From Parabacteroides chongii (GTDB lineage: Bacteria > Bacteroidota > Bacteroidia > Bacteroidales > Tannerellaceae), in assembly GCF_029581355.1 (NCBI RefSeq), contig NZ_CP120849.1, forward strand, positions 528,501-592,500: 64,000 nt of DNA. The letters are read 5' to 3'. This document shows, piece by piece, positions 26,851 to 36,754 of this stretch. The first letter of the stretch is position 1. Every line of letters begins with the position of its first letter. The notes beneath the pieces were generated by a model. It did no database searches and had not been told where the DNA came from. It saw only the letters and a program-made list of their open reading frames with translations. Position numbers and translations under genes: made by a program.

Positions 26851-29331
26851 ATGAGAAAAAACATGTTACTTTTGGCGGCGATCTGTTCCTGCTATAATCT
26901 GTTTGCCGAAGAGGTGATTGTGAAACAGTTCAGATATGCCGGCCCTTATGAAGTTAAAAAGCCGTTCCTGCAAGACAGCCTCGACGTAAACAGCAAGAAA
27001 TTCACAGAAAAAGAATTATTGAAAACAGCCATTCCGTTCAGTAATGTCCGCCAAAGCGCACAATTCCTGGAGACAGATACCAACGGGGAAAGTATGTTGC
27101 CGGGTACTAGTCAGGCTTGCCATATCGGACTGGCTTCTTTCTATCTGAACAGCGACCGATATGTAAAAGGGTCTTTGCAGATAAAAGGACCGGAAACCTA
27201 CGAAGTCTATATAAATAATGAAAAGCAGACTCCCGCAGATGGAAAGATTGCACTGACTCTGGAACCTCACCGCTATGAAGTCGTGATCAAATACCTGTCG
27301 GAAAAAGATAAAACAGATTCTCTGAAAGTCACTTTCGAAACGGAAGCAGAAGCGGTTGTTACGGCTACGACTGATCCGGAAAAAAGATATACCATCAGCG
27401 ATGTGTTCGACGGGACACGCATGCGTTCCGTCAGCCTCTCTCCGGACGGGAAATATCTGCTGACAGCTTACCAGACCACTTTTCCCGGAGGTAAAACCGA
27501 ATCATTCCAGCAGGTTACCGACCGGGCCAGCGGACAGGTCCTGATCGAAAGCAGTTCCAACGATTACAGCTGGATGCCGCAAAGCAACCTCCTCTACTAT
27601 ACACGTAACGGCTTGCAGGGCAAAGAACTGGTAAGTATCGATCCTGTAACCAAAACAGAAAATGTACTTTCCTCCAACTTGCCTGACGGATGGTTCATAT
27701 TCTCCCCGACCGAAGAGTATCTGCTGTTTACCGTATCTGAGGAAGGTCCTAAAAAAGATAAGGATATGGAAGAGATACTGGTCCCCGACGACCGTCAACC
27801 GGGATGGCGCAACCGTTCCTTCCTCCACAAATACGATCTGGCGACAGGAGTTTTCGAACGCCTGACTTACGGGCATAACTCCACTTCGCTCAATGATATT
27901 TCACAGGATGGCCGTTACCTGCTATTCACAAGCCAGGAGCGCACACTGACCAAACGCCCGTTCAGCATCACCACCCTTTATCGCATGGACCTGCAAACGA
28001 TGGAAACGGAAGCGTTGCTAAAAGATCCGTTTATCGGCCGCGCCACTTTCTCTCCGGACGGAAAGCTACTGGCTATCGAAGGTTCAGGGGAAGCCTTTGA
28101 CGGCATCGGGCTGAATATCGCACCGGGACAAACATCCAACACTGCCGACGGTCAACTGTTCATTTATGATTTAGGCAGTAAACAGGTATCTCCCGTCAGC
28201 AAGGACTTTAACCCATCCATTCAGTATTTTACCTGGAACAGACATGACAAGCAAATCTATCTGCAGGGAGAAGACAAAGATTGCGTTCGCCTGTATGTCC
28301 TCAATCCGTCCACCGGCAAGATCAAGCCGATCCCGCTAAAAGAAGATATACTCTCTGATTTCACACTAGCCGAATCAGCTCCCGAGCTGGTCTATTACGG
28401 AGAAAGTGCTTCCAATTCGCAACGTCTTTACTCAGTAAACCTGAAAAAGAACACGACTGTCTGCCTGAAAGACCTTTCCAAAGACATACTCAAAGATATC
28501 ACGCTGGGAGAAGTTCGTGACTGGAATTTTAAAGCTGCTGCCGGTGATACGATTTACGGACGTTACTACCTGCCTCCTCATTTCGATCCGAACAAAAAAT
28601 ATCCGCTGATCGTCAACTATTACGGTGGAACAAGCCCGACAGAACGTTCGCTGGAAAACCGTTATCCGTCACATGCATATGCTGCATTGGGCTATATCGT
28701 TTATATTATCCAGCCCAGCGGAGCAACCGGTTTCGGACAGGAGTTCTCAGCACGCCACGTCAACGCCTGGGGGAAACGTACCGGTGATGAGATTATCGAA
28801 GGGACAAAGAAGTTCTGTGCAGAACATAATTTCGTCGATGCCAAGAAGATCGGTTGTATCGGTGCTTCTTACGGAGGTTTCATGACACAGTACCTGCAAA
28901 CAAAAACAGATATCTTCGCCGCAGCTATCTCACATGCCGGTATCAGCGACATTACAAGTTATTGGGGAGAAGGTTACTGGGGCTATTCATACAGTTCGCT
29001 GGCAACGGCAAACAGTTACCCCTGGAATGCCCGCGATATATATGTAGAACAAAGTCCGTTGTTCCATGCAGATAAGATCAATACTCCGCTCCTGTTCCTG
29101 CATGGCTCCGTCGATACGAATGTGCCTGTCGGAGAAAGTATCCAGATGTTTACCGCCCTGAAACTACTGGGTAAGGAAACCGCCTTTATACAAGTGACAG
29201 GACAAAATCATCAGATTTTCGACTATAAGAAACGTGCCGAGTGGAACAATACAATCTACGCCTGGTTCGCCAAATGGCTGAAAGAACAACCGGAATGGTG
29301 GGAAGCCTTATATCCTGCCAAGTCCTTATAA
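26851..29331 (+). CDS. S9-family prolyl oligopeptidase (DPP IV-like)
   Basis: An 826-residue secreted peptidase. Signal peptide MRKNMLLLAAICSCYNLFA is followed by a beta-propeller (about 180-560, with SPDGKYLLTAY and SPDGKLLAIEG repeats) and an alpha/beta-hydrolase domain (about 570-826). Catalytic Ser673 is in GASYGGF, Asp755 in HGSVDTNVP and His787 in GQNHQIFDY. Family enzymes cleave after Pro or Ala from peptide N-termini in the periplasm. It converges with ahpF. Confidence 0.92.
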   Translation: MRKNMLLLAAICSCYNLFAEEVIVKQFRYAGPYEVKKPFLQDSLDVNSKKFTEKELLKTAIPFSNVRQSAQFLETDTNGESMLPGTSQACHIGLASFYLNSDRYVKGSLQIKGPETYEVYINNEKQTPADGKIALTLEPHRYEVVIKYLSEKDKTDSLKVTFETEAEAVVTATTDPEKRYTISDVFDGTRMRSVSLSPDGKYLLTAYQTTFPGGKTESFQQVTDRASGQVLIESSSNDYSWMPQSNLLYYTRNGLQGKELVSIDPVTKTENVLSSNLPDGWFIFSPTEEYLLFTVSEEGPKKDKDMEEILVPDDRQPGWRNRSFLHKYDLATGVFERLTYGHNSTSLNDISQDGRYLLFTSQERTLTKRPFSITTLYRMDLQTMETEALLKDPFIGRATFSPDGKLLAIEGSGEAFDGIGLNIAPGQTSNTADGQLFIYDLGSKQVSPVSKDFNPSIQYFTWNRHDKQIYLQGEDKDCVRLYVLNPSTGKIKPIPLKEDILSDFTLAESAPELVYYGESASNSQRLYSVNLKKNTTVCLKDLSKDILKDITLGEVRDWNFKAAAGDTIYGRYYLPPHFDPNKKYPLIVNYYGGTSPTERSLENRYPSHAYAALGYIVYIIQPSGATGFGQEFSARHVNAWGKRTGDEIIEGTKKFCAEHNFVDAKKIGCIGASYGGFMTQYLQTKTDIFAAAISHAGISDITSYWGEGYWGYSYSSLATANSYPWNARDIYVEQSPLFHADKINTPLLFLHGSVDTNVPVGESIQMFTALKLLGKETAFIQVTGQNHQIFDYKKRAEWNNTIYAWFAKWLKEQPEWWEALYPAKSL

Positions 29332-29332
29332 A

Positions 29333-29372
29333 AAAAAGAGACCCTCAGTCCATAGCTTGAGGGTCTCTTTTT
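29333..29372. terminator. Bidirectional terminator between S9 peptidase and ahpF
   Basis: aaaaagagaccctca (29333-29347) pairs perfectly with tgagggtctcttttt (29358-29372). A-run before and T-run after mean it can end transcription from both sides. Confidence 0.88.
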
Positions 29373-29390
29373 ATAATATATACCGTTACG

Positions 29391-30941
29391 TTACAACATG
29401 CCGCGCATCCGGTCTTCGAAAGCAGTCAGTGCCGCTTTCGCCCCTTCGCCCATCGAAATGATAATCTGTTTGTAAGGCACAGTTGAAACATCGCCTGCCG
29501 CATAGATACCCGGCACACTGGTACGGCAATGGTTATCGATCACGATCTCACCCGGACGGTTCGTATCCACTACCTCACGGAAAGCACCGCTATTAGCAGC
29601 CAAACCTATCTGAACGAATATACCATCCAACTCAATCGTACGTACTTCATCCGTCTGACGGTCCTTGACACGGATACCGGTTACCTTCTCACCGTTCCCC
29701 AATACTTCCATAGTTTGTGAATTCATGAATATCTCCACATTGGGCAGGCTTCTAAGTTTATCCTGCAATACCTGGTCGGCTTTCAGCGTATCGGCAAATT
29801 CCAACACTGTTACCTTCGAGCAGATACCAGCCAGGTCGATAGCCGCCTCGATACCGGAATTACCGCCACCCACTACAGCGACATGCTTCCCTTTATAGAA
29901 CGGTCCGTCACAATGCGGACAAAAAGCGACACCACGTCCGATATATTCCGCTTCACCAGGGATATTCAGACGACGCCAGCTCGCTCCGGTTGCCACAATC
30001 ACGGCAGGAGCAATCAATTTCTCGCCGGTAGAAGTCGTTAATATCTTATCACGGCCCTCTATTGTCACATTCTCCACACGGCGATGTTCGAGGATGTCGA
30101 TCGGATAATCTTTCATATGCGACATCAGGTCGAGCGCCAGTTGCTGACCAGTGGTCTGAGGAACAGATATCATATTCTCAATACCCACCGTTTCCTTCAC
30201 CTGACCACCGATACGATCTGCAACAACGGCTACTTTCAAGCCTTTACGCACCGTATAGATGGCAGCCGCACTACCAGCCGGACCACCGCCCACAATGATC
30301 ACATCGTAGTTCTTTTCAACAACAGGCAAGTCTGTTTCCTTCACGCCGTACTGAGCTTCCAGCTTACCGAGCAGTTCACCGAAATCACCCCGTCCCACAT
30401 GGATCAGTTTGCCGTCGGCAAAAACAGAAGGGACACCCTGCACTTTCATGGCTTCCACTTCTTCCTGGTTGATCGCCCCGTCTACCATCTCATGCGTGAT
30501 CTCCGGATTCAGTGTAGCCATTGCGTTCAAAGCCTGCACAACGTCCGGACAATTGGTACAGGTCAGAGAGACATAGGTAGTCAGTTTGACCGGACCGTTC
30601 AGAGCTTTCACACGGTTGCAGATACTTTCGTCGGGGATATTTTTACCTTTGCCGTCGCTATTCAGAAGTGCCAGCAGGAGAGACGTAAATTCGTGTCCGT
30701 TAGGAACACCGCGGAACTTTATCCCGGTTTTCTCACCGTTCTTCAACAAGGAAAATTCCAAACCGTCGCCATCGGCTACCTGTACAGAGATTTTATCGGA
30801 ACAATCTGCTACATCGTTCAGCAGTTCCAACAGTTCCTTGCGGCTTTCGTGTTCAGGAAAAACCCGCACGTCAAAAATATATTCGTTCGTTAATCCGCCG
30901 AAAATGCCGGATAACTGATTTTTCATTGATGCATCTAACAT
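29391..30941 (-). CDS. ahpF: Alkyl hydroperoxide reductase subunit F
   Basis: A 516-residue flavoprotein that takes electrons from NADH and re-reduces AhpC. The start is at 30941 (MLDASMKNQLSGIFGG), matching AhpF N-termini; an in-frame ATG at 31046 would only add repeat-encoded residues. The N-terminal thioredoxin-like pair carries TCTNCPDV (about 128-135). The thioredoxin-reductase-like part has FAD motif GGGPAGSAAA (about 217-226) and redox motif CPHC (about 342-345). Separated from ahpC by a 148-nt gap with repeats and a hairpin. Confidence 0.95.
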   Translation of the reverse strand: MLDASMKNQLSGIFGGLTNEYIFDVRVFPEHESRKELLELLNDVADCSDKISVQVADGDGLEFSLLKNGEKTGIKFRGVPNGHEFTSLLLALLNSDGKGKNIPDESICNRVKALNGPVKLTTYVSLTCTNCPDVVQALNAMATLNPEITHEMVDGAINQEEVEAMKVQGVPSVFADGKLIHVGRGDFGELLGKLEAQYGVKETDLPVVEKNYDVIIVGGGPAGSAAAIYTVRKGLKVAVVADRIGGQVKETVGIENMISVPQTTGQQLALDLMSHMKDYPIDILEHRRVENVTIEGRDKILTTSTGEKLIAPAVIVATGASWRRLNIPGEAEYIGRGVAFCPHCDGPFYKGKHVAVVGGGNSGIEAAIDLAGICSKVTVLEFADTLKADQVLQDKLRSLPNVEIFMNSQTMEVLGNGEKVTGIRVKDRQTDEVRTIELDGIFVQIGLAANSGAFREVVDTNRPGEIVIDNHCRTSVPGIYAAGDVSTVPYKQIIISMGEGAKAALTAFEDRMRGML

Positions 30942-31068
30942 ATTAATTGAAAATTGAAAGTTGAAAATTGAAAATTGAAAATTAATCCCTGAAAAAAGAA
31001 TTGAGAACTGAGAATTGAAAACCTTGTACCAAAGACTCATTTTCAATTTTCAATTCTCAATTTTCAAT
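30942..31068. repeat. Tandem/inverted TTGAAAA repeat region
   Basis: Left arm: repeated attgaaa units (30945-30983). Right arm: repeated ttttcaa/ttctcaa units (31039-31068), the reverse complement, with gagaattgaaa variants between. It fills the ahpC-ahpF gap and makes the spurious extension of the ahpF frame. Confidence 0.75.
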
Positions 31069-31091
31069 TAAGAAAAGCTTTCGCTTTTCTT
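31069..31091 (-). terminator. Hairpin at the ahpC 3' end
   Basis: taagaaaagc and gcttttctta pair around tttc and touch the ahpC stop codon. On the minus strand no T-run follows, so partial read-through into ahpF is likely. Confidence 0.55.
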
Positions 31092-31656
31092 AGATCTTAC
31101 CGACCAGATCGATGCTCGGTTTCAATGTTTCGCCGCCTTTTTTCCATTTGGCAGGACAAACTTCACTCGGGTGTTCAGCGATGAACTGAGCTGCTTCTAC
31201 TTTACGAAGCAGTTCGTCTGCATTACGACCGATACCGTTATCGTTGATTTCAGCCAGTTTGATCTTTCCTTCCGGATTAACCAGGAATGTACCGCGGTAA
31301 GCCATACCGTCTTCTTCGATCATGACACCGAATGCACGGCTCAATACGCCTGTCGGGTCAGCCAACATCGGATATTTGATCTTACGGATCGTTTCAGAAG
31401 CATCGTGCCATGCTTTGTGTACGAAGTGTGAATCTGTACTTACAGAGTAAACCTCTACGCCCATAGCCTGGAACTGGTCATATTTGTCAGCCATATCTAC
31501 CAACTCAGTCGGACAAACGAAAGTAAAGTCAGCCGGGTAGAAAAAGAAAATTGCCCATTTGCCTTTGATATCGTCGCTGCTTACAGTTTCGAACTTACCA
31601 TTGTGGTATGCCTGTACTTTGAACTCGGGTGCTTGTGAATTGATAATAGGTTCCAT
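31090..31656 (-). CDS. ahpC: Alkyl hydroperoxide reductase subunit C (peroxiredoxin)
   Basis: A 188-residue typical 2-Cys peroxiredoxin that reduces H2O2 and organic peroxides. The peroxidatic Cys is in FYPADFTFVCPTEL (about residue 50) and the resolving Cys in SEVCPAKW (about residue 168). Length and sequence match the AhpC/Prx1 group. It precedes ahpF on the same strand, with a hairpin and repeats between. Promoter box and possible -33 TTTG lie upstream. Confidence 0.96.
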   Translation of the reverse strand: MEPIINSQAPEFKVQAYHNGKFETVSSDDIKGKWAIFFFYPADFTFVCPTELVDMADKYDQFQAMGVEVYSVSTDSHFVHKAWHDASETIRKIKYPMLADPTGVLSRAFGVMIEEDGMAYRGTFLVNPEGKIKLAEINDNGIGRNADELLRKVEAAQFIAEHPSEVCPAKWKKGGETLKPSIDLVGKI

Positions 31657-31703
31657 AGAATTTTTATTTTAATCGTTATTACTATTTTGTTTTGTTTCTG
31701 ATG

Positions 31704-31737
31704 CAAAGATAAGTTGCCGATTCGAGGTAAGAACAAA
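31704..31737 (-). promoter_or_regulatory. Promoter of ahpC
   Basis: Minus-strand TATCTTTG at 31704-31711 (-7) and TTTG at 31734-31737 (-33), 22 nt apart, 48 nt before the ahpC start. Confidence 0.65.
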
Positions 31738-31815
31738 AAATCCAATCGAAAGGTTTTATGCACTCATAGACAAAATCTTTGAGTATCAGCATTTCAGAGT
31801 TATTAACAAGAAGAG

Positions 31816-32718
31816 TCAATCTGGCCAGCAGAGGTTTTCACCCTTGATTTCCGAGGTCTCGAACTCCAGGGTGGCATGATGTATGCCGACATGCTGCAAC
31901 TCATGTTTTAGTTCCTGTTTGATACGTTCCATTTCTGAAAGATCGTCGATCGAAACATGGGCGGTCAAGGCTGTTTCAGTCGTACTGATCGCCCAAATAT
32001 GCAGGTGATGGACCCCTCTCACACCTTCCACGGCGTGCATGGCTTTTTCGACCTTTTCGATATCCGTTCCGGAAGGAACACCGTCCAGCGAAAGACGCAG
32101 GCTGTCGCGCAGCAATCCCCAGGTAGAATAGATAATGACCAAAGCGATGACCAGCCCGATCACCGGGTCGATGATGTACCAGCCGGTATGTGCAATGACA
32201 ATCCCGGAAATAACGACACCGACAGACACCAGCGCATCCGCTGCCATATGCAGATAAGCCCCTTTCACATTCAGGTCCTTATCCTTATCTTTCATAAAAA
32301 GCCACGCCGTAACCGCATTGATAACGACACCGATCCCGGCAACCCAGGCGATAGCATCTCCTTCCACCGGACGGGGATGAAGCAGCTTCGTTATACTCTC
32401 AGCTATAATGATACCGACAGCGACCAACAGAATGACCGCATTCAGTAGGGAGACCAGTACCGTACTTTTTTTATATCCATAAGTATAACTGGCGGTCGGA
32501 TGTACCTTTGCCAGCCGGAAAGCCAGCATAGCCAGTACGAGGCTGGCAACATCGCCCAGGTTATGTCCGGCATCAGACAGCAACCCCAGCGAATTATACC
32601 AGAAACCCGCTGCAAACTCGGCTACAACAAACGCCAGGTTCAAGGTAATACCGATGATAAAGGCTTTATTCAAAGAGGTTATTTCATGATGATGATGGTC
32701 GTGATGATGTTGTTCCAT
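31816..32718 (-). CDS. Cation diffusion facilitator metal exporter
   Basis: A 300-residue CDF/CzcD-type proton-coupled exporter of Zn, Co or similar metals. It begins MEQHHHDHHHHE, a metal-binding His-rich N-terminus; an in-frame upstream start at 32757 is less likely. Six membrane segments follow, with LSDAGHNLGD (about 42-51) and HMAADALVS (about 155-163) carrying the transport-site Asp/His residues. The C-terminal cytoplasmic domain (about 205-290) includes HHLHIWAIS. It stands alone between ahpC and pflA. Confidence 0.93.
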   Translation of the reverse strand: MEQHHHDHHHHEITSLNKAFIIGITLNLAFVVAEFAAGFWYNSLGLLSDAGHNLGDVASLVLAMLAFRLAKVHPTASYTYGYKKSTVLVSLLNAVILLVAVGIIIAESITKLLHPRPVEGDAIAWVAGIGVVINAVTAWLFMKDKDKDLNVKGAYLHMAADALVSVGVVISGIVIAHTGWYIIDPVIGLVIALVIIYSTWGLLRDSLRLSLDGVPSGTDIEKVEKAMHAVEGVRGVHHLHIWAISTTETALTAHVSIDDLSEMERIKQELKHELQHVGIHHATLEFETSEIKGENLCWPD

Positions 32719-32808
32719 ATTCGTTCTTACTTTTATTTGAGTAACAATATGGGACAAAACTATGTTCTTCCTATCGGCAAAAATTCACAGGGAACGGATT
32801 GAATAGGG

Positions 32809-33531
32809 TTACACGGTTATACCCTGTTTCTTAAATATCTCTTTTGCATTTGCCAGACGTTCGGCAGACAGAGGTTCTACGTCTTTTAATTTGTACTCCA
32901 TCCCTTGTGCTTCGTATTTGTAAGCACCCATTGTATGGTAAGGTAACAGTTCGGCTTTCCGTACCACTTTATAACGGCTGATATATTCCGCCAGTTTACC
33001 CAAGGCTTCGTCATTATCCGTCCATCCGGGAACGATGACGTGACGGATCCATACAGGAACATCCCGTTTCTCCAGTTCATCCAGAAAGCGTAATGTATTA
33101 TCCAGTTTTACAGCCGTCAACCGAGGATGTAATTCGGGATCGATCGTTTTTATATCCAACAGGACAAGGTCTGTATATTCCAAAACCTCCAATGCTTTCG
33201 GTATACAGACATAACCGGAGGTATCCAGTGCCGTATGGATGCCGGCTTCCCGGCAAAGACGGAAAAAAGCAGTAAGGAACTCTGCCTGCAACAAAGGTTC
33301 TCCCCCTGTGACAGTCACCCCTCCTTTAGCTATAAAATTCTTGTAACGTAAGACTTCGGCAAGTAGTTCTTCCGGTGTCAACAGGTATTTAGCTTCTCCC
33401 CTGCTATCCCAGGTATCCGGGTTATGGCAATAGAGGCAACGAAGCGGACACCCTTGCATAAAAACAACAAAACGAATACCGGGGCCATCGACTGTCCCGA
33501 AACTTTCTAAAGAATGAATTTTCCCCTTCAT
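32809..33531 (-). CDS. pflA: Pyruvate formate-lyase activating enzyme
   Basis: A 240-residue radical-SAM enzyme that makes the glycyl radical on PflB. The cluster motif CPLRCLYC (CxxxCxxC) lies at about 29-36, with the SAM motif VTGGEPLLQ near residue 74. Start at 33531 (MKGKIHSLESFGTVDGPGIR) is the family start. It follows pflB on the same strand across a 96-nt gap with repeats. Confidence 0.95.
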   Translation of the reverse strand: MKGKIHSLESFGTVDGPGIRFVVFMQGCPLRCLYCHNPDTWDSRGEAKYLLTPEELLAEVLRYKNFIAKGGVTVTGGEPLLQAEFLTAFFRLCREAGIHTALDTSGYVCIPKALEVLEYTDLVLLDIKTIDPELHPRLTAVKLDNTLRFLDELEKRDVPVWIRHVIVPGWTDNDEALGKLAEYISRYKVVRKAELLPYHTMGAYKYEAQGMEYKLKDVEPLSAERLANAKEIFKKQGITV

Positions 33532-33540
33532 AACTATCTA

Positions 33541-33620
33541 ATTGACAATGGACAATGGACAATGGACAATTAAAGGATACGTAAAACCCTTTTTAATTGT
33601 CAATTGTCAACTGTCAATTG
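33541..33620. repeat. Tandem/inverted GGACAAT repeat between pflB and pflA
   Basis: Left arm: gacaatg repeats (33541-33573). Right arm: attgtcaa/ctgtcaa repeats (33592-33620). A short spacer lets the arms pair. The same kind of element, with other unit sequence, is at 16794-16872 and 30942-31068. Confidence 0.75.
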
Positions 33621-33627
33621 TTAATTG

Positions 33628-35868
33628 CTAAAGTGAGTGATTGATTGTTCTTGAAATTACGTCTAACTGCTGTTCGCGTGTCAGCTTCACGAAGTTTACG
33701 GCATAACCGGAAACACGGATGGTCAGCTGCGGATACTTTTCAGGATGATCCATTGCGTCGAGCAGCAATTCCTTGTCGAATACGTTTACGTTCAGATGTT
33801 GTCCGCCGTCCGGAGTAAAGTAACCGTCCAGCAAACCAACCATATTGGCGATCTGGGTATCACGTTCTTTACCTAAAGTAGCAGGAGAAACGGCAAACGT
33901 ATAAGAGATGCCGTCATGTGCATGCTGGAACGGCAACTTGGCAACAGAAGCCAGCGCTGCGATCGCCCCCTTGGTATCGCGTCCGTTCATCGGGTTGGCA
34001 CCCGGAGCAAACGGCGTACCGCCTTCACGCCCGTCAGGAGTAGCCCCTGTCTTCTTACCATAGACCACATTGGAAGTAATGGTCAGGATAGACTGTGTCG
34101 GAGTAGCATTACGGTATGTCTGGTGCTGGCGCAGATATTCCATGAACATTTCAGTAATATCTACGGCAATACTGTCCGTACGGTCATCGTTATTTCCGAA
34201 AGGAACATAATCGCCTTCACGTTCAAAGCCGACAGCCAGTCCGCGTTCATCACGGATCACCTTCACTTTCGTATCGCGGATAGCCGCCAACGAGTCTGCA
34301 ACGATAGAAAGACCGGCAATACCTGTCGCGCGGATACGTTCCACATGACCGTCGTGCAAGCCCATCTCGAATGCTTCGTAAGCATACTTATCGTGCATAT
34401 AATGAATGATCTTCAGAGCATTGACATATACTTTCGCCAGCCAGCGCATCATCTGTTCGTATTTCTCCATTACTTCGTTGTAATCGAGGTATTCGCTGGT
34501 GATCGGCTCGAATCTCGGAGCCACCTGTACGCCCGAACGTTCGTCACGTCCTCCATTGATCGCGTACAGCAAACATTTAGCCAGGTTGGCACGTGCACCG
34601 AAATACTGCATCTGTTTACCGATCTTCATCGGAGATACACAGCAGGCAATACCATAATCATCGCCATAATCCGGACGCATCAGATCGTCGTTCTCATACT
34701 GGATAGCAGAAGTATCGATAGAAACCTTTGCACAGAAACGTTTCCAGTTTTCGGGAGCATTGTTAAACCACAGCACTGTCAGGTTGGGTTCCGGAGCCGG
34801 ACCGAGGTTGTATAATGTATGCAGGTAACGGTAAGATGTCTTTGTTACCAAAGAACGGCCGTCGACACCCTGCCCGCCTAAAGATTCAGTCACCCAAACC
34901 GGATCACCGGAGAACAGATCGTTATATTCCGGGGTACGCAGGAAGCGGACAATACGCAGTTTGATAATGAACTGGTCGATCAACTCCTGTGCTTCTTCTT
35001 CCGTCAGTTTACCTTCACGGAGATCTTTGTCAATATAAATATCGAGGAAAGTAGAAGTACGTCCCAACGACATAGCCGCACCATCCTGGTCTTTTACAGC
35101 AGCCAGGTAAGCCAGATAGACAAACTGAACGGCTTCGCGTGCATCCTTTGCTGGTTTAGTCACATCGAAACCATAGCCGGCACACATCTTTTCGAAGGCT
35201 TTCAGAGCCTTGATCTGTTCGGATATCTCCTCACGGCTCTGGATAATCTCTTCCGTCAGTTCCTGAATATCGAGTCTTTTCAGATAGTTCTTTTTCTCTT
35301 CAATCAGGATGGCAGTACCATACAATGCTACGCGGCGGTAGTCACCGATGATACGTCCGCGTCCGTAAGCATCCGGCAGTCCGGTGATGATAGCGGAGCG
35401 ACGTGCTGCAATCATTTCATCCGTATAAGCAGAGAAAACGCCTTCGTTGTGCGTCTTTCTATATTTTGTGAAGATTTCTTTTGTCATCGGATCCAGCTTG
35501 TAGCCGTAAGCTTCCAGGCTGTTTTCCACCATGCGAATACCACCTTTCGGGAAAATACCGCGTTTCAGAGGGGCATCGGTTTGCAGGCCGACAATTACTT
35601 CGTTTTCTTTGTCAATATAACCTGGTCCGTAAGTATCTATGCCTTGAGGATATTTTGTTTCAGCGTCGTAAACACCCTTCTCCCTTTCTACCTTAAACAT
35701 TTCGGTCAGTTTATCCCAAACTTTCTTCGTCTTATCCGAGGAGCCCTTCAGGAAAGAATCATCCCCTTCATAAGGTTTATAATTGTTCTGGATAAAATCC
35801 CTTACATTAATCTCTCTTTTCCAAATTTCGCCTTTGAACTGCGCCCAGTTCTCGTTTTCAAACTTCAT
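33628..35868 (-). CDS. pflB: Formate C-acetyltransferase (pyruvate formate-lyase)
   Basis: A 746-residue glycyl-radical enzyme turning pyruvate and CoA into acetyl-CoA and formate during anaerobic growth. The adjacent active-site cysteines are in [11 protein letters not shown] near residue 407. The glycyl-radical loop is [12 protein letters not shown] near residue 722. Length and motifs are those of true PFL, not of choline or glycerol lyases. pflA follows. A promoter box lies 36 nt upstream. Confidence 0.97.
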   Translation of the reverse strand: MKFENENWAQFKGEIWKREINVRDFIQNNYKPYEGDDSFLKGSSDKTKKVWDKLTEMFKVEREKGVYDAETKYPQGIDTYGPGYIDKENEVIVGLQTDAPLKRGIFPKGGIRMVENSLEAYGYKLDPMTKEIFTKYRKTHNEGVFSAYTDEMIAARRSAIITGLPDAYGRGRIIGDYRRVALYGTAILIEEKKNYLKRLDIQELTEEIIQSREEISEQIKALKAFEKMCAGYGFDVTKPAKDAREAVQFVYLAYLAAVKDQDGAAMSLGRTSTFLDIYIDKDLREGKLTEEEAQELIDQFIIKLRIVRFLRTPEYNDLFSGDPVWVTESLGGQGVDGRSLVTKTSYRYLHTLYNLGPAPEPNLTVLWFNNAPENWKRFCAKVSIDTSAIQYENDDLMRPDYGDDYGIACCVSPMKIGKQMQYFGARANLAKCLLYAINGGRDERSGVQVAPRFEPITSEYLDYNEVMEKYEQMMRWLAKVYVNALKIIHYMHDKYAYEAFEMGLHDGHVERIRATGIAGLSIVADSLAAIRDTKVKVIRDERGLAVGFEREGDYVPFGNNDDRTDSIAVDITEMFMEYLRQHQTYRNATPTQSILTITSNVVYGKKTGATPDGREGGTPFAPGANPMNGRDTKGAIAALASVAKLPFQHAHDGISYTFAVSPATLGKERDTQIANMVGLLDGYFTPDGGQHLNVNVFDKELLLDAMDHPEKYPQLTIRVSGYAVNFVKLTREQQLDVISRTINHSL

Positions 35869-35903
35869 ACCTATCTTTGTTTACTTCGGTTTTAATTTCG
35901 ATG

Positions 35904-35911
35904 CAAAGGTA
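35904..35911 (-). promoter_or_regulatory. -7 promoter box for pflB
   Basis: Minus-strand TACCTTTG matches TAnnTTTG, 36 nt before pflB. Confidence 0.6.
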
Positions 35912-36082
35912 CTGCTTTTATAGGTGACTAAAAACTATTGTACAACCTGGATGTCTCCCAAACAGCCAAAATCACTACAAATAGTTACTAAAAAGGCCCT
36001 ATAACTAGGGTGTATCGCTTGTTTTAGGTATCACTGGGCATGGTATGATAAATAATACAAAAAAAGATGAATATGAATCTTT

Positions 36083-36103
36083 AAGATCACAAATTGTGAC
36101 CTT
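36083..36103. promoter_or_regulatory. Palindrome upstream of pflB
   Basis: aagatcacaaattgtgacctt is a near-perfect 21-bp palindrome with core TCACAAATTGTGA. It lies about 170 nt upstream of the pflB -7 box, in a 314-nt gap (35869-36182) with no other gene visible. It may be a regulator site; the TCACA...TGTGA order is opposite to a CRP site. Confidence 0.4.
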
Positions 36104-36182
36104 AAAAAATTAATGAGAGCCTTTGTTGTTATCCGCCAGCTGATCGCTAACCCTATCTTGTTTTGTCCGTTTTTGTTCTCCC

Positions 36183-36543
36183 TTACGCAAACTTCATTAT
36201 CAATACCGGATCAATATTTAATCTCTCATACAAACGTTTTGCCATTCGCATAGAAATAGGACGTTTCCCTGTCATTATCTGGCTAAAAGTAGATTCTTTT
36301 ACATCTAAGTAAGCAGCTGCCTGGCGTTGTTTTAAAGAACGCTTCTTCAACTCTTTTTCTATTGATACAATAAGAGGTGACTTGAATTTTAAACATAACT
36401 ACCATTCTGTAATTGTTACCTTTTATATTAAACACATATCTACCTTCTCCTACATAGTCAGCGGAAGGGAAGTCTTGCTTCAATTCTGCATGGTTACTCC
36501 AAATGTTATTTTCATCAATCACCTTCCTACGTTGTATTCTCAT
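36183..36543 (-). pseudogene. Collapsed higBA toxin-antitoxin remnant
   Basis: The 5' part (36543 to about 36385) reads as a shortened HigB mRNA interferase: MRIQRRKVIDEN, then AELKQDFPSADYVGEGRYVF and NIKGNNYRMVVMFK. A block expected between the first two pieces is missing, and so is the HigB C-terminus. Then, in the next frame, the C-terminal part of HigA appears: SPLIVSIEKELKKRSLKQRQ, AAAYLDVKESTFSQIMTGKR and NIDPVLIMKFA, ending at 36183. The HigA frame has a stop just upstream and no suitable ATG. At least two deletions and a frameshift explain this. The helix-turn-helix is still readable. Confidence 0.8.
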
Positions 36544-36583
36544 TTCATTTACTCTTTACCACAAAACTACGAAAAATGTAGCT

Positions 36584-36745
36584 TCAAAACGATGTAATGA
36601 CTGTGTTAGCAATTGTCAGACCAAGTACATTCGTGATTACTACATTCTTGCCTTCAGTACCCTTAACAATTACGGCACCGTCATTAGCGATTATGCTGAT
36701 CGAAGATGTCGTGATATCTTCGTTTGCTGTCGGATGACTGATTGT
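36584..36745 (-). pseudogene. Remnant of a DUF6383-type C-terminal domain
   Basis: Minus-strand reading gives ANEDITTSSISIIANDGAVI followed by VKGTEGKNVVITNVLGLTIA and then a stop at 36584. It matches the end of the intact protein at 62565-64000 (NDEISASEIRIVAG; GKVVSITNVLGQPLAKQAI). No start or upstream coding part exists: the 5' boundary runs straight into the small-RNA terminator at about 36755. Confidence 0.75.
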
Positions 36746-36754
36746 TCGAATAAG

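Noticed and set aside
30942..31046. Longer AhpF start at 31046
   Set aside because: The added 35 residues are encoded by the tandem repeat (FQFSIFNFQFSIN) and AhpF proteins begin at MLD.
33916..34815. 299-codon open frame on the plus strand
   Set aside because: Antisense to pflB, which is full length and well conserved.
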